Source: Rehmannia glutinosa | Taxonomy: Eukaryota; Streptophyta; Magnoliopsida; Lamiales; Orobanchaceae | DNA: 64,000 nt | Assembly: GCA_016081115.2 (NCBI GenBank) | Contig: JABTTQ020002621.1 | Location: forward strand, 62,001-126,000 | Direction: 5' to 3' | Part shown: positions 12,850 through 22,600 of the stretch, one piece after another | Layout: each line of letters begins with the position of its first letter | Position numbering within the stretch: position 1 is the first letter of the stretch | The notes under the pieces: generated by a model | The model's database searches: none | Told to the model about the DNA's origin: nothing | The model's input: only the letters and a program-made list of their open reading frames with translations | Made by a program: the position numbers and the translations under genes

Positions 12850-13131
12850 AAAAAAGGCCAACAATATTAGTTGTCGTGCCTAATATTTTTATGGTTTTAT
12901 TTTAGAAATTTTATTTAGTTTGGATTATTGATTTGGGAATTTATTTGTGAAGATTTCCCAAGATGTAATAAGAGCTATAGCAATCTTGCTATGGTGAGAT
13001 TGATAGATCGAGTTTTAGGTTGTTAGCAATTTTTTTTTTCTTTTTTGCATCTTTTTTTTTCTTCCTTTCAGGCAGTGACATAATTGTCATTTGATTTGAG
13101 AGTTCTATGTGTTTTAACTCTCATCAACTGT

Positions 13132-13137
13132 AATAAA
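13132..13137 (+). terminator. Candidate poly(A) signal of the KIN/LEA-like gene
   Basis: AATAAA about 285 bases after the stop codon, within a T-rich 3' region (12850-13150) that has no other feature. Confidence 0.4.
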
Positions 13138-13489
13138 TGAAAAATGATTCAATCAATCCCAATTCAATTTGTGGATTATTAATTTGCATCTATCCGTTCT
13201 ATTAATTACTGCATTGTGTTTTTTGTTTTTACATATTTCCTAAGGACTTTGAAATAACATTACATTCAGACACACGTCTAATGAGATATAGTAACTTGTA
13301 TACTCACTGAAAAATGTTTCTTTAAGTTTTGTGTGAGTCAAATTGACAGAATTCAGGGTGTTGTATAATACAAAATGGGCATCAAGAATTTCTGGGGGAA
13401 AAAAACTATAAAAATAGAATTTTTTTATAGACAAGGTTGCTTCAAAAAGATACTATTTATAAGGTAATAGATTCATCATATTGTTATAA

Positions 13490-13882
13490 GACAAAAACTT
13501 GCGTGAGACGGTCTCACGGGTTTAGATCCGTGAGACGGAGCCCTTACACAAAATTTTAAGGGTTTTTTTTTCAGATTTTATTTTTCTTAGGGTTTATATT
13601 TGTTTTTTTAGGGTTTATTTTGTTTCTTGGGTTTATTTTTAATTGATTTGAGTTTTTAGGATTTTTAGTTTTTTTTTTAGGGTGTATTTTTTTAATTTTT
13701 GGGTTTATTTTGTTTTTCGGGTTTATTCTTCATGGTCATGTTTTTAGGGTTTATTTTTGTTTCTTCATGGTTCATTATTATTTTTAAATTTATTTTCATG
13801 GTTCATGTTCTCAAGACGGAGCCCTTAGGAGGTCCGTCTCACGGATTTAGATCCATGAAACCGTCTCACAAGAGACTTGCTC
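13490..13882. mobile_element. Mutator-like MITE
   Basis: 393 bp flanked by a perfect 9-bp TSD, TTGTTATAA (13481-13489 and 13883-13891), the Mutator hallmark. Long inverted ends both contain GTGAGACGG and an AGATCC(G/A)TGA block. The interior (about 13555-13800) is a degenerate array of TTTAGGGTTTATTTT-like units. The ends resemble those of the Mutator-like elements at 16229-18000 and 61238-62667. Confidence 0.88.
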
Positions 13883-13891
13883 TTGTTATAA

Positions 13892-15010
13892 ATGGTTTTT
13901 AACTAGTCCATTCTCATTCACATTTTTGGTATAATTTTTAGTCATATGAATATACACTACATTCTGATGATGGAATTCCTATTCCATAAAATGAATTAGT
14001 CATTCCTTAACCCCCTTCATAGTTTAACTATTTTCAATTACTAAAGAATAAATCTTTTTTTATTTTTTTTGATGAAATTGTTCGTATAACTTGAATCCCC
14101 ATAACTGATCAGAATTTTATAAAATAATGTTGTTAATAAAAAAATTGATTATGTATATATATTAACTAGTTATAAAGTAAATTGTTGAATATATTATTAC
14201 TTATGTGTATATTCGCATAAACCATTTAATATTTATTATTATTATTATAAGATTTCATACTTATATAATTTAGAGTACATGTAATGGATATATATTATTG
14301 TATATACCAATATAAATCACTTAATACATATATATATATATATATAACACATAAAAATTATGTGCAATAATTTAACAAATCATATTGAGATTCTATCGAA
14401 ATCTATAACTTACAATTAGATAGATGATTCAAGACTCATTTTTCGCTTTTTTTTCTTTTGCACTTTTATAGAAAAATATATTTGTGTAAAATTTTGTCTA
14501 TATTATATATTTTTAATATCAATTAAAATAACAAAAAACTTATTTATGCACAATATGGTGGTGAATGTAATATTATTTAAAAAAATCTACTGGAGGATAA
14601 TTTGGTCTTGTTTCATTAGAATCCTTTATTTGTAGTTACTAATCATTGGAACTAGACTTAAAAATGTCAATTTCATCCCACTACAAGAAAAAAACGGTTT
14701 ATCTACGTAAAAATATGTAGGTAAGTATTAAGAAATTATAAAGTATAAGTCAAATTATTGTAGATAAATATATCTAAAATTGTTGGTAAAGACCTACGAG
14801 TAAAATATGTCAGAATCGAAAAAGCGTCGGTATAATTTGAGGGAAAATAATATCTTTTATTATGTAAGTATTTTGTATGTAACTATAAAATTTAGTTATA
14901 AAATCATTTATGTCGGAACTTCGTGAGTAAACTGAATTTTTTCTTGTAGTGTCCGTTTCACATTTCTCATAAATATCAAACATATGAATTATTATACTCA
15001 TATAATTCAT
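13892..15010. other. Intergenic, AT-rich
   Basis: No gene seen. It contains TA-rich runs (about 14325-14345). At 14680-14955 there is a weakly inverted pair, CACTACAAGAAAAAAACGG against TTTTTTCTTGTAGTG. CACTACAAGAAAA ends are typical of CACTA-type MITEs, so this may be a roughly 270-bp CACTA-like remnant. Confidence 0.45.
14679..14951. mobile_element. Possible CACTA-like MITE
   Basis: Begins CACTACAAGAAAAAAACGG and ends TTTTTTCTTGTAGTG, inverted ends that start with CACTA, as in En/Spm-type elements. Flanks are CCC on the left and TCC on the right, so the 3-bp duplication is imperfect. The interior has GTAGGTAAGTA-like repeats and no coding frame. Confidence 0.6.
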
Positions 15011-15018
15011 GTCCCATC

Positions 15019-15205
15019 TAGAGTGGTAATTTAGGCCCGGCCCAATGGGCCGCCCGACCGCCCTAAGTTAAGGCCAGTGGTCTTAAAATTGAGGCCCAAA
15101 AAGAACCGGGCCTATTTGGCCCGGCCCAAGTGGCCCGATGGCCCGATCGGGCTCGGGCCATATCGGCCCGGTTTTTTTCGGGCTTTTTGGCCCGACATTT
15201 CCTTC

Positions 15206-15243
<38 letters not shown>

Positions 15244-15746
15244 TGTATGTATAATTTCCTTGTGGCTCTGGGTACTCGGTAGTTTAGTTGATCATTCCTT
15301 CAAATTGGTCATTCCTTGAATTATTTGGCCCCATATTTTGTCTGTTGTTTCTCTGTAAATGCCTTTATTGGTCATTCCTTGAAATTGAGTCAGTGGACTC
15401 ACGATTGTTCTTGGAGCTCTTCCTTTATAATATTATCGTTTTGAGAAAAAAAAAGAAAACACATCATTTTATTAATTTAAATTAAATATCTTGATATAAG
15501 TATAACTTTTAAGTTCTAGTAAGTGTTACAATCTAATTTATAATTTAAATAAACATATTAACATACATTTTTAATTTAAAACATATTTAAAAAAATATTA
15601 AATTCGGGCCATTTTGGCCCGATGGCCCATAGAAGGCCAGGATGGGCCTAAAAAATAGAGGCCCAGAGGTCTTGGGCCGGCCTGGCCCAAAATCGAGTTG
15701 GCCGGTGGGCGATGCACAAGCCGGCCGCCCGGCCTGTTGCACTCTA
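15019..15746. mobile_element. hAT-type MITE
   Basis: 728 bp with a perfect 8-bp TSD, GTCCCATC (15011-15018 and 15747-15754). Ends are TAGAGTG and CACTCTA, and the subterminal regions are rich in GGCCC/GGGCC. The interior is AT-rich with a TA microsatellite at 15209-15240. It has no transposase. Confidence 0.9.
15209..15240. repeat. (TA)n microsatellite
   Basis: An uninterrupted AT dinucleotide run of about 32 bases inside the hAT MITE. Confidence 0.95.
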
Positions 15747-16329
15747 GTCCCATCATTCTTCAATTTCGACTTCATTACATTCATACTTACAGTTATATGC
15801 ATATTTCAATTGTTACCGAATTCTCTTGTTTGTTTATGTTTCCAAGAGTCTATTTCCATTTTCCAACTATTCGTAAAAGTGGAATCATATTTGTCCATAA
15901 AATTTCCAATAGAAATCATTATTTTCATTTTCTATTTTTCACAAAAAACAACATCTCAAACCTATAATTTATATTCTCAAACACATACACTACCCTACAC
16001 CACTCATCAATCACTAATTTCATATTTTAACCCAATTATATATGTGGGACCCACCACTATCAACTCTATCTACTTAAAATATTACTGATTTTAAATTATA
16101 TCTATCTAATGGGACACACCACCTACAATATTACAAATATAATATTATATATTCAACTTAAAATTATGAAAGTAGACCCCACCAGTCACCACTATCAATT
16201 TTTCAATTATTGTATACATATAAAATAACACAAAAACTCCTGTCAGACCGTCTAACTGGTCGACTGTTAGACGAATCGACCCACGGATCCGGTGGTATTT
16301 CCGTAATATTAGCAGTGGTGTTGTAGTAG

Positions 16330-17250
16330 TTTTCAGGAAGCACCAGTATTAGCAGTCCTTCTGAAATGTATTAGTCGTCCTTCTAAAATGTATTAGCAGT
16401 TCTTCTAAAATGTATTAGTAGTTTCCTGAAAAGTTTTTTAGTATTTCTCCTGAATACATTCCCAAAATGTATTAGCAATCCCTCAAAAAAGTATTAGTAG
16501 TTCCTCGAAAAAATATTAGTAGTTCTTTGAAATAAATTAAATTTTTCTCCCGAAATGTATTAATAGTCCTTCTGAAAAGTATTAGTCGTCCTTCTAAAAA
16601 GTATTAGCAGTTCTTCTGAAATGTATTAATAGTTCCCCTGAATATAATTAAATTTTTCTCCCGAAATGTATTAACAATCCTTCTGAAAAGTATTAGTCAT
16701 CCTTCTAAAAAGTATTAGCAGTTCTTCTAAAATGTATTAGTAGTTCCCTGAAAAGTTTTTTAGTATTTCTCATGAATATACTCCCAAAATGTATTAGCAG
16801 TCCCTCAAAAAAGTATTAGTAGTTCCTCGAAAAAGTATTAGTAGTTCCCTAAATATAATTAAATTTTTCTCTCGAAATGTATTAACAGTCTTCTGAAAAG
16901 TATTAGTTGTCTTTCTAAAAAGTATTAGTAGTTCTTGTAAAATGTATTAGTTGTTTCCCTGAATATAATTATTTTTTTCTCCTGAAATGTATTAACAAAT
17001 CCTTCTAAAAAGTATTAGCCGTCCTTCTAAAATGTATTAGCATTATTCCGAAATGTATTAGTAGTTCCCCAAGAGTATTTTAATATTTCTCATGAATATA
17101 CTCGAAAGTATAGTTGTCCCTCGAAAAAGTATTAGTAGTTTCTCGAAAAAGTATTAGCAATTTTCTAGAGAGTATTTCAAGAGTGCTCCCGCAAAGTATT
17201 AGTTTTTCTTATGAAATGTATTAGTATTTCTCAATAAAAGTATTAATCGA
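16330..17250. repeat. 22-bp degenerate minisatellite
   Basis: Around forty units near GAAAAGTATTAGTAGTTCTTCT, varying at the AAAGT/AAATG and TTCTT/TCCCT positions. The same repeat fills 61345-62060 of the related element. Confidence 0.9.
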
Positions 17251-17397
17251 TACTAATTTTTGTATCATTTAGTGATTCGTCTTGAATACTCGCATCTTTG
17301 TAAAAGGAAGTTCGAGGAAAAAAAAAAACCTAGCATGCTCCCACCAAACGTCTTCTCCCTTGCGATCGATGACGGTCTTCAAAGAATAATTGCTATT

Positions 17398-17802
17398 TTA
17401 GTAGAGGCTCATTAAGGTCAATGGGCAACCCACGTCCACAATCCCAAAATACTTCACCGACGTGTTGCCGTAAGTCACCGGAGCATCGACAACCGTCTCC
17501 ACCTGCGCGACATTCGCCTGGGGGCCACGTCCTTGAGCACCGTCGTGTGGAGGAAGTCGTTGATCATGAGCCTTCCGGGCGGTGCGAAGAACAGGTGATC
17601 GGACTGCAGGTTGAGGTCGGACGCGCGACAGGAAAGTTGGTCTTGGCCATGGCTCCGTGGAGGGGCCTGGCGGCGCCGTCGTAGGCCAAGGCGCCCTCTT
17701 TGGGGTTGTTGAAGGTGTCTAACCAGACGCGTGTTTTCTTCCACGAGTTGTGTATCTCCACCGCTTAATGGCCCCACAGATGCTACCTAACCCCTTGTAG
17801 TG
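17398..17802 (-). pseudogene. Captured AP2/ERF transcription factor fragment, broken
   Basis: Reading the minus strand from 17802, the AP2 DNA-binding domain can be followed: HYKG, a decayed middle with stops and an indel (about 17760-17795), then EIHNSWKKTRVWLDTF, AYDGAARPLHGAMAKTNFP. These are the second half of the GCC-box-binding domain, with WL.TF and the AYD.AA helix. After a frameshift near 17625, SDLNLQSDHLFFAPPGRL and NDFLHTTVLKDV follow. After another shift, an open frame ends VTYGNTSVKYFGIV.. with a TAA at 17398-17400. This suggests the capture included the C-terminal end of an ERF-group gene. GC content is far above the surroundings. The frame is broken, so no functional factor is expected. 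ESR/ERF-VIII affinity is only a guess. Confidence 0.82.
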
Positions 17803-18295
17803 GCCGATGCCATGGACGAGAGAAAGGGATCATTGCACTGTGTGTAGGGCATAGCCAAAAAGAATATTTATCTAATTTTAGTGTGTGTTGTTTTTTTAGT
17901 GGATGGAGCCGGATCCATTGTTGGATCTGAATATGGGTTGGTTAATGGGGCTCCGTCTGACAGATTAGATCCGTCAGACCGTCTGATAGGAGATTAACTT
18001 ATAAAATAATATTTTAAAACTACTCAACCAAACACAATCTCATTTCTAACCTTACATAAAACACATTCCAATTCATTCATCCAAACATAATTCGAATTTT
18101 TACACGAAAACTAAAAAATTCTCAAAATTGTATTTCCAACTCCAAAAACTGGAAATAGACCATGGAAACAAACAATTACAATGGTTGTCAACAAACAATG
18201 CAATGGGTGTCAAGTAGCTTTTCCATCTAGCTTTAGTAAACAAGTTACTATAGCAATTTACAAGTTTTCTAAACCAAGCAAGTAATACATTGAGT

Positions 18296-18980
18296 TAGGG
18301 GTGACCACGGTTCGAACCGCCGGATTCTCAGTTCCTTATTTTGGAGGAACCGAATCAAACGCTTTCTCACTTCGTTCGGTTTTAAAACCGAATCGATCAA
18401 GCTTTGGTCCGGTTCCGAACCCGATTCCTCCATGGTTCAGGTTTCGGTTAAAATCGGAACCGTTTGTTTATCTTTTGATAATTTTTTGATTTTTTAAAAA
18501 TAGTTTATCAATTTCAGTTAATAAAAGGAAAAAGAATGAAAAATACTTGACCTAATATTCAATTAATTTTATACTTAATATTAATAATAATATTAAACTA
18601 TCTATATATAAAATTAGAGTATAGAAAAATCAAATTTCACGTAGTTCGCTTACAACATTTGGTCTAAAACGTGTCTTATGTAGTTACGAATACAAAACAT
18701 TATAATAAATATTTAACATTACTTCTAGCATATATTTACAAGAAAAATGTTGGTTTTAACCTTAAAAAAATGGTTCCATCATGGTTCCACCAACGGTTCT
18801 AACCGACAGTTAAAACCGCCGGTTCCACGATTTTTGAGACCAAGAAACCGGAACCGGAATCGGTCTACACGATTTCGGTTCCGGTTTTGGAACCGTTGAC
18901 CACGGTTACGATTTAGAAACCGTTGACCACGGTTCCGATTCTAGTTTGAAACCCGGTTTCGGTTCCATTTGGCCACCCTA
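18296..18980. mobile_element. hAT-type MITE
   Basis: 685 bp with a perfect 8-bp TSD, CATTGAGT (18288-18295 and 18981-18988). Ends TAGGGGTGACCACGG and GGCCACCCTA. Subterminal parts are rich in GGTTCCG/CGGAACC repeats, and the interior is AT-rich. No transposase. Confidence 0.92.
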
Positions 18981-19000
18981 CATTGAGTATAGTTAATTAA

Positions 19001-19283
19001 AGGGATAATTACAAAAATACCCCTGGGGTCCAGGCTAATTACAAAAAAACCCTGAAATTTTTGGACATTATAGAATGAACCTTTTGGTTTGATATGTCTT
19101 ATATTTTCTCACTTCATATGCAAAAATTATTTTGAAAACCTCCCTTACGTTTATCAAAATATTACAGTTACTTCCTTAAATTTATGACACAATCAAACCA
19201 CAACGATTTTTTTGTAATTTTCTAAAACCTCTTGTTTTTTTGTAATTAGCCCAAACCTTAGGGGATTTTTGTAATTATTCCTT
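19001..19283. mobile_element. Small MITE, AGGGATAATTAC family
   Basis: Inverted ends AGGGATAATTACAAAAATAC and GATTTTTGTAATTATTCCTT, about 280 bp. Related copies lie at about 23263-23500, 24172-24420 and 53425-53680. The TSD is uncertain (TTAA/TAAA). Confidence 0.7.
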
Positions 19284-19364
19284 AAATAAATACATCCATC
19301 CATATCCTGAGTTTTGGCCTGCAATCCATGTAGGAAGCCTAATGGACTACATTGTTAATCATAT

Positions 19365-19640
19365 GGAGAAAAATTCATTTTTAGTCCCATTAGACATACC
19401 CCTGATAATTTTAATCCCATTAGACTCACTTTTAGTCCCAAATCGATATTTTTCACCAAAAATAGTCCCATAGGACTTTAAATCGAAAATCGTTAAAAAA
19501 ATTAACTAAAACCATTAGTGATGACAAAAATGGTCCAATTGGAGACCAAAGTTAAATTTTTAACGACAAAAATGGTCTCATAGGACACCAAAGTTAAATT
19601 TTTAACCAAAAATGGTCTCATTATTCTTTTTTTGGTTAAA
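19365..19640. repeat. MITE-like remnant related to 20638-20863
   Basis: Begins GAGAAAAATTCATTTTTAGT and contains several ATGGTCTCAT/ATAGTCCCAT blocks in alternating order, like the better-kept element at 20638-20863. Its right end is not clear. Confidence 0.5.
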
Positions 19641-20637
19641 TTTAATATTATTGATGATAAAAATTATTTTAAATTTTATATTTTGAGTTATTTATTTAAA
19701 TTAATATTGTGAATGTCCAACTTGAAAACTAAAAAAAATCTCTATCCTACAAATATTTTTCTAAAAAATATCTTTTTCCAGTGCGTTTTATTTCACTAAA
19801 ACAAATTCTCTTACTTAAAAAATTTAGAAAAATAAATAATTTTCCTATATTTTTTTTAGTTTAAATCACTTCTTGATTTTAAAAATACAAACAATTACAA
19901 AAATCACATTTACATATTGGAAAATATATGCATTTCAAGTATCAATAAAATAAAAAGTTTACGATATTAAATAATTTCATAATTTTTAAATATAGGAATT
20001 ATTTTTAAACATTTTAGAAAAATACTATTAAAAATATTTTAATAATGTTAACCTAGCGCACTTTTTTTTATTTTCAAATATTATATTATTATTTTATGTT
20101 TTTAAAATCAAACTTCACATTTCCTCAAAAAAAAATTAAACTTTACATATATACACATACATGCACTGGGCTATATGAGACTAGTATCATGGGCAAGAAC
20201 ATAGGGACGCAAAAAAAAAAACTTTACATATATACACATACATATACTGGGTTATATATGCATGTATTTGATCTCTTTTTTTTTATCCGTATTACACATT
20301 CAAAAAAAATTAATTAGCATCTATTTTTAAAAATTATTTCCAGAAAATTTATTTTATATAAGTTGAATTATAAATTTTATCATTTATTTTACTTTGTTAA
20401 TTTTCTAATTAAAATAAATGATACATGTATTTCATCTTTTTTTTGTATTACACATTCACGAAAAAAATTAATTAACATCTATTTTTAAAAATTATATTTC
20501 AGAAAATGTATATTATATAAGTTCAACTATAAATTTTATCATTTAATTTACTTGTTAATTTTTTAATTATAATAAATAAAAATATAGTAACTTTAATGAT
20601 AATATATTTTTTAAAATAGATATTAGTTATATTTAGA
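19641..20637. repeat. AT-rich region with local duplications
   Basis: No gene. A block of about 60 bases with TTTACATATATACACATACA occurs at about 20125-20185 and again at 20209-20268. A larger unit of about 150 bases (ATTACACATTCA.. TAATTAGCATCTATTTTTAA) occurs at about 20289-20420 and again at 20449-20570. Confidence 0.7.
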
Positions 20638-20863
20638 TTTTAGAGAAAAAATCACTTTTGGTCCCATTAGACTGAGCATCTGATGATTTTAGTCTCATTG
20701 TTCTCACATTTAGTCCAAAATCGCAGCCGCAGGTTTGACCATTAATTTTTAACGGTGTGACCATTAGTGAGACAAGAAAAATCTTATGGGATTATTTTCA
20801 AGACATGAGACTAAAATCATCAGGAGGTAAATCTGATGGGACCAAAAGTGAATTTTTCTCTAA
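20638..20863. mobile_element. Small MITE with long inverted ends
   Basis: Starts GAGAAAAAATCACTTTTGGT and ends as the inverted copy, ACCAAAAGTGAATTTTTCTC. The inverted similarity extends about 50 bases on each side. Flanking TA on both sides suggests a TA or TWA duplication, so the superfamily (Stowaway-like or Tourist-like) is unresolved. Confidence 0.7.
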
Positions 20864-20967
20864 TCATATGCTATTATGCTGGTGAAAATATTCATCATTT
20901 AATCAACTAATACCTGAACGAGAAGAACAAGTAAGGGCACGTTAGAGAAGATGTACATGCTATATAG

Positions 20968-21614
20968 TAGGGGTGTCAATTTGGGTTGGGTCCAGGTTCG
21001 TGGGTCGGGTTCGCAGGTTCGTGAAAAAAGAAATGGCCGGACCGGACCGACTGCTTAATTATTCGTGTCGAATCTTGAACCCGAACCCGACCTACTTATT
21101 TCACAGTAACCCGGACCACCGCGTGAGTCTGCCTAATAAAATTATTTTCCTATATATTTAAAAGTTTTAATGAATAAATTTATTTATTTTTTAAATCAAT
21201 AACTATCCTACACTATTCAATCAATAAAAATTTATCACAATTCACAACATACAAAAAGAAATAACATAATTGCATAAATAACATAATACACATCGATCAT
21301 ATTTTAGGGACAATATTAAAAAAACATGCATAATAATAACAAATACATAATTAAGGAGGTTTTATCATTTAAGTTTTAAGGATATGTCTTGTTTGTTGTT
21401 TTTTCTTACAATTAATTATTTACTTAATTTTTTTAAATTCACAAACGGGTTAAATGGGTCGTAGTAGGTTGACCCGAACCCTACTGTTTAATTGGCGGAG
21501 TTATTCGGTTTGACCCATTTTCGACCCGGACCCACGAAGCCTGGACCCATACCCATTAATTTCTGTTAGGTTAGGTGTCGGGTTTGCGTGTCGGGTCCGA
21601 AATTGACACCCCTA
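20968..21614. mobile_element. hAT-type MITE (copy 1 of a pair)
   Basis: 647 bp, ends TAGGGGTGTCAATTTGGG and AATTGACACCCCTA, with 8-bp flanks CTATATAG and CAATATAG (7 of 8 match). It is closely similar to 60071-60713, sharing GGGTTGGGTCC, TTAATTATTCGTGTCG and the AT-rich core. Confidence 0.92.
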
Positions 21615-21622
21615 CAATATAG

Positions 21623-22475
21623 GAAAAGGTGATTTATCAGATCATTAGTCATTACCCATGTTTGTGATTTTTGTTTGTGGCCCATGATATAATCAAACAC
21701 CCAATTATTTTTCTATTCTAGCCCATTAGTTGTTGTTATATATAGTTCTAGGCTTTCCACTCCTTCCAATTATCAAATATGTCCTTCACAAGCCATGTAA
21801 CTCGACGGGTTAACACCTTGTGGAGTCACTAAATGAAAGGCTAGGAAACAACACTGAAAACCTAGTTCCTAGTCGTTGAGTGCTAAGGTAAGTTTGAAGC
21901 CACAAACAATCTTCTAACAAAATCGATTTACTTTCAACTACTCACTCCAGAAATGTGGGTAAATTGTATCTGTTAATGTCTAACTTTCGTTTTTAATACA
22001 TTTTAGTCTCCGTTTTGTGCCAAATATAGAAAGTCTAGCTTCCTCCTGTTCGTATGTTGACTTGTTGAGAGTGGGGTTGGAAAAAATGGTCATTATGCAC
22101 TTTGTCTGGGCAAAGATATATTGTCCAACTCTTTAGATATTAAGGATAATTTTGTCATTTGACTATATTATCCTACATAATCAATAACGTCAAACAAAGA
22201 ATTGTTTATCATTTTTAGAAAATAAATATCGTAATCCCAAATCTCAAACACAATATTAAACTATATTATATAATAACATAACAATCCTACTCACTCAATT
22301 TTCTTTTTCTATACAATCTCATCAACAAAACCAATCAAGTTTACTGAATACATGACAAATCATTTTTTTTAATATAATTAATTTGAGGCATATAACTTAT
22401 GCTTGCTCTGCTGGTCCTTGATGCAAGACTCTTGCAGAGTTGCCTAATTAAAAACCCATAATTGTAAAACATCAT
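21623..22475. other. Intergenic, downstream of the coiled-coil gene
   Basis: No gene seen. A stretch at about 22125-22290 resembles the decayed MITE sequence near 560-740. Confidence 0.4.
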
Positions 22476-22575
22476 AGAAGACAACCTTGTACTAATAATA
22501 ATTACTTTTTAACAACATAACAAATATAGAAGACAACCTTGTACTAGTAATAACTAATAATTACTTTTTAACAAC
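22476..22575. repeat. Tandem duplication of about 50 bases, likely 3' UTR
   Basis: AGAAGACAACCTTGTACTA followed by TAATAATTACTTTTTAACAA begins at 22476 and again at 22528, with an 8-base difference between the copies. It lies just downstream of the coiled-coil gene's stop codon on the minus strand. Confidence 0.85.
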
Positions 22576-22600
22576 TAAACAAAAGTAGTTGAGGTCAAAA

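Larger units (their letters stand above)
16229..18000. mobile_element. Mutator-like element carrying an AP2/ERF fragment (Pack-MULE type)
   Basis: Flanked by ATAAAATAA (16220-16228 and 18001-18009; 10 bases match if the preceding T is counted), the 9-10-bp Mutator duplication. The left end has CTCCTGTCAGACCGTCTAAC. The right end, read inverted, has CTCCTATCAGACGGTCTGAC. Inside are a 22-bp minisatellite (about 16330-17250) and a GC-rich segment with a degenerate AP2 domain on the minus strand (17398-17802). There is no transposase. It shares ends and minisatellite with 61238-62667. Confidence 0.88.
15821..18177 (-). mobile_element. Tourist-type MITE split by a Mutator-like element
   Basis: The left part (15821-16228) and right part (18001-18177) are reverse-complement matches to the MITE at 37787-38356. 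The ends are TTGTTTGTTTATGTTTCCA on the left and CATGGAAACAAACAA on the right. The middle is occupied by the 1.77-kb Mutator-like element, whose TSD repeats MITE sequence. The exact outer TSD is not clear. Confidence 0.82.

Noticed and set aside
15642..16088. 148-codon frame
   Set aside because: It runs from a hAT MITE into a Tourist MITE, so it is chance.
16330..17250. Regular short repeats, CRISPR-like at first sight
   Set aside because: Units are degenerate, contiguous and without unique spacers, and lie inside a plant Mutator-like element.
17421..17684. Plus-strand frame over the AP2 segment
   Set aside because: The minus strand carries the AP2 domain; the plus frame is its shadow.
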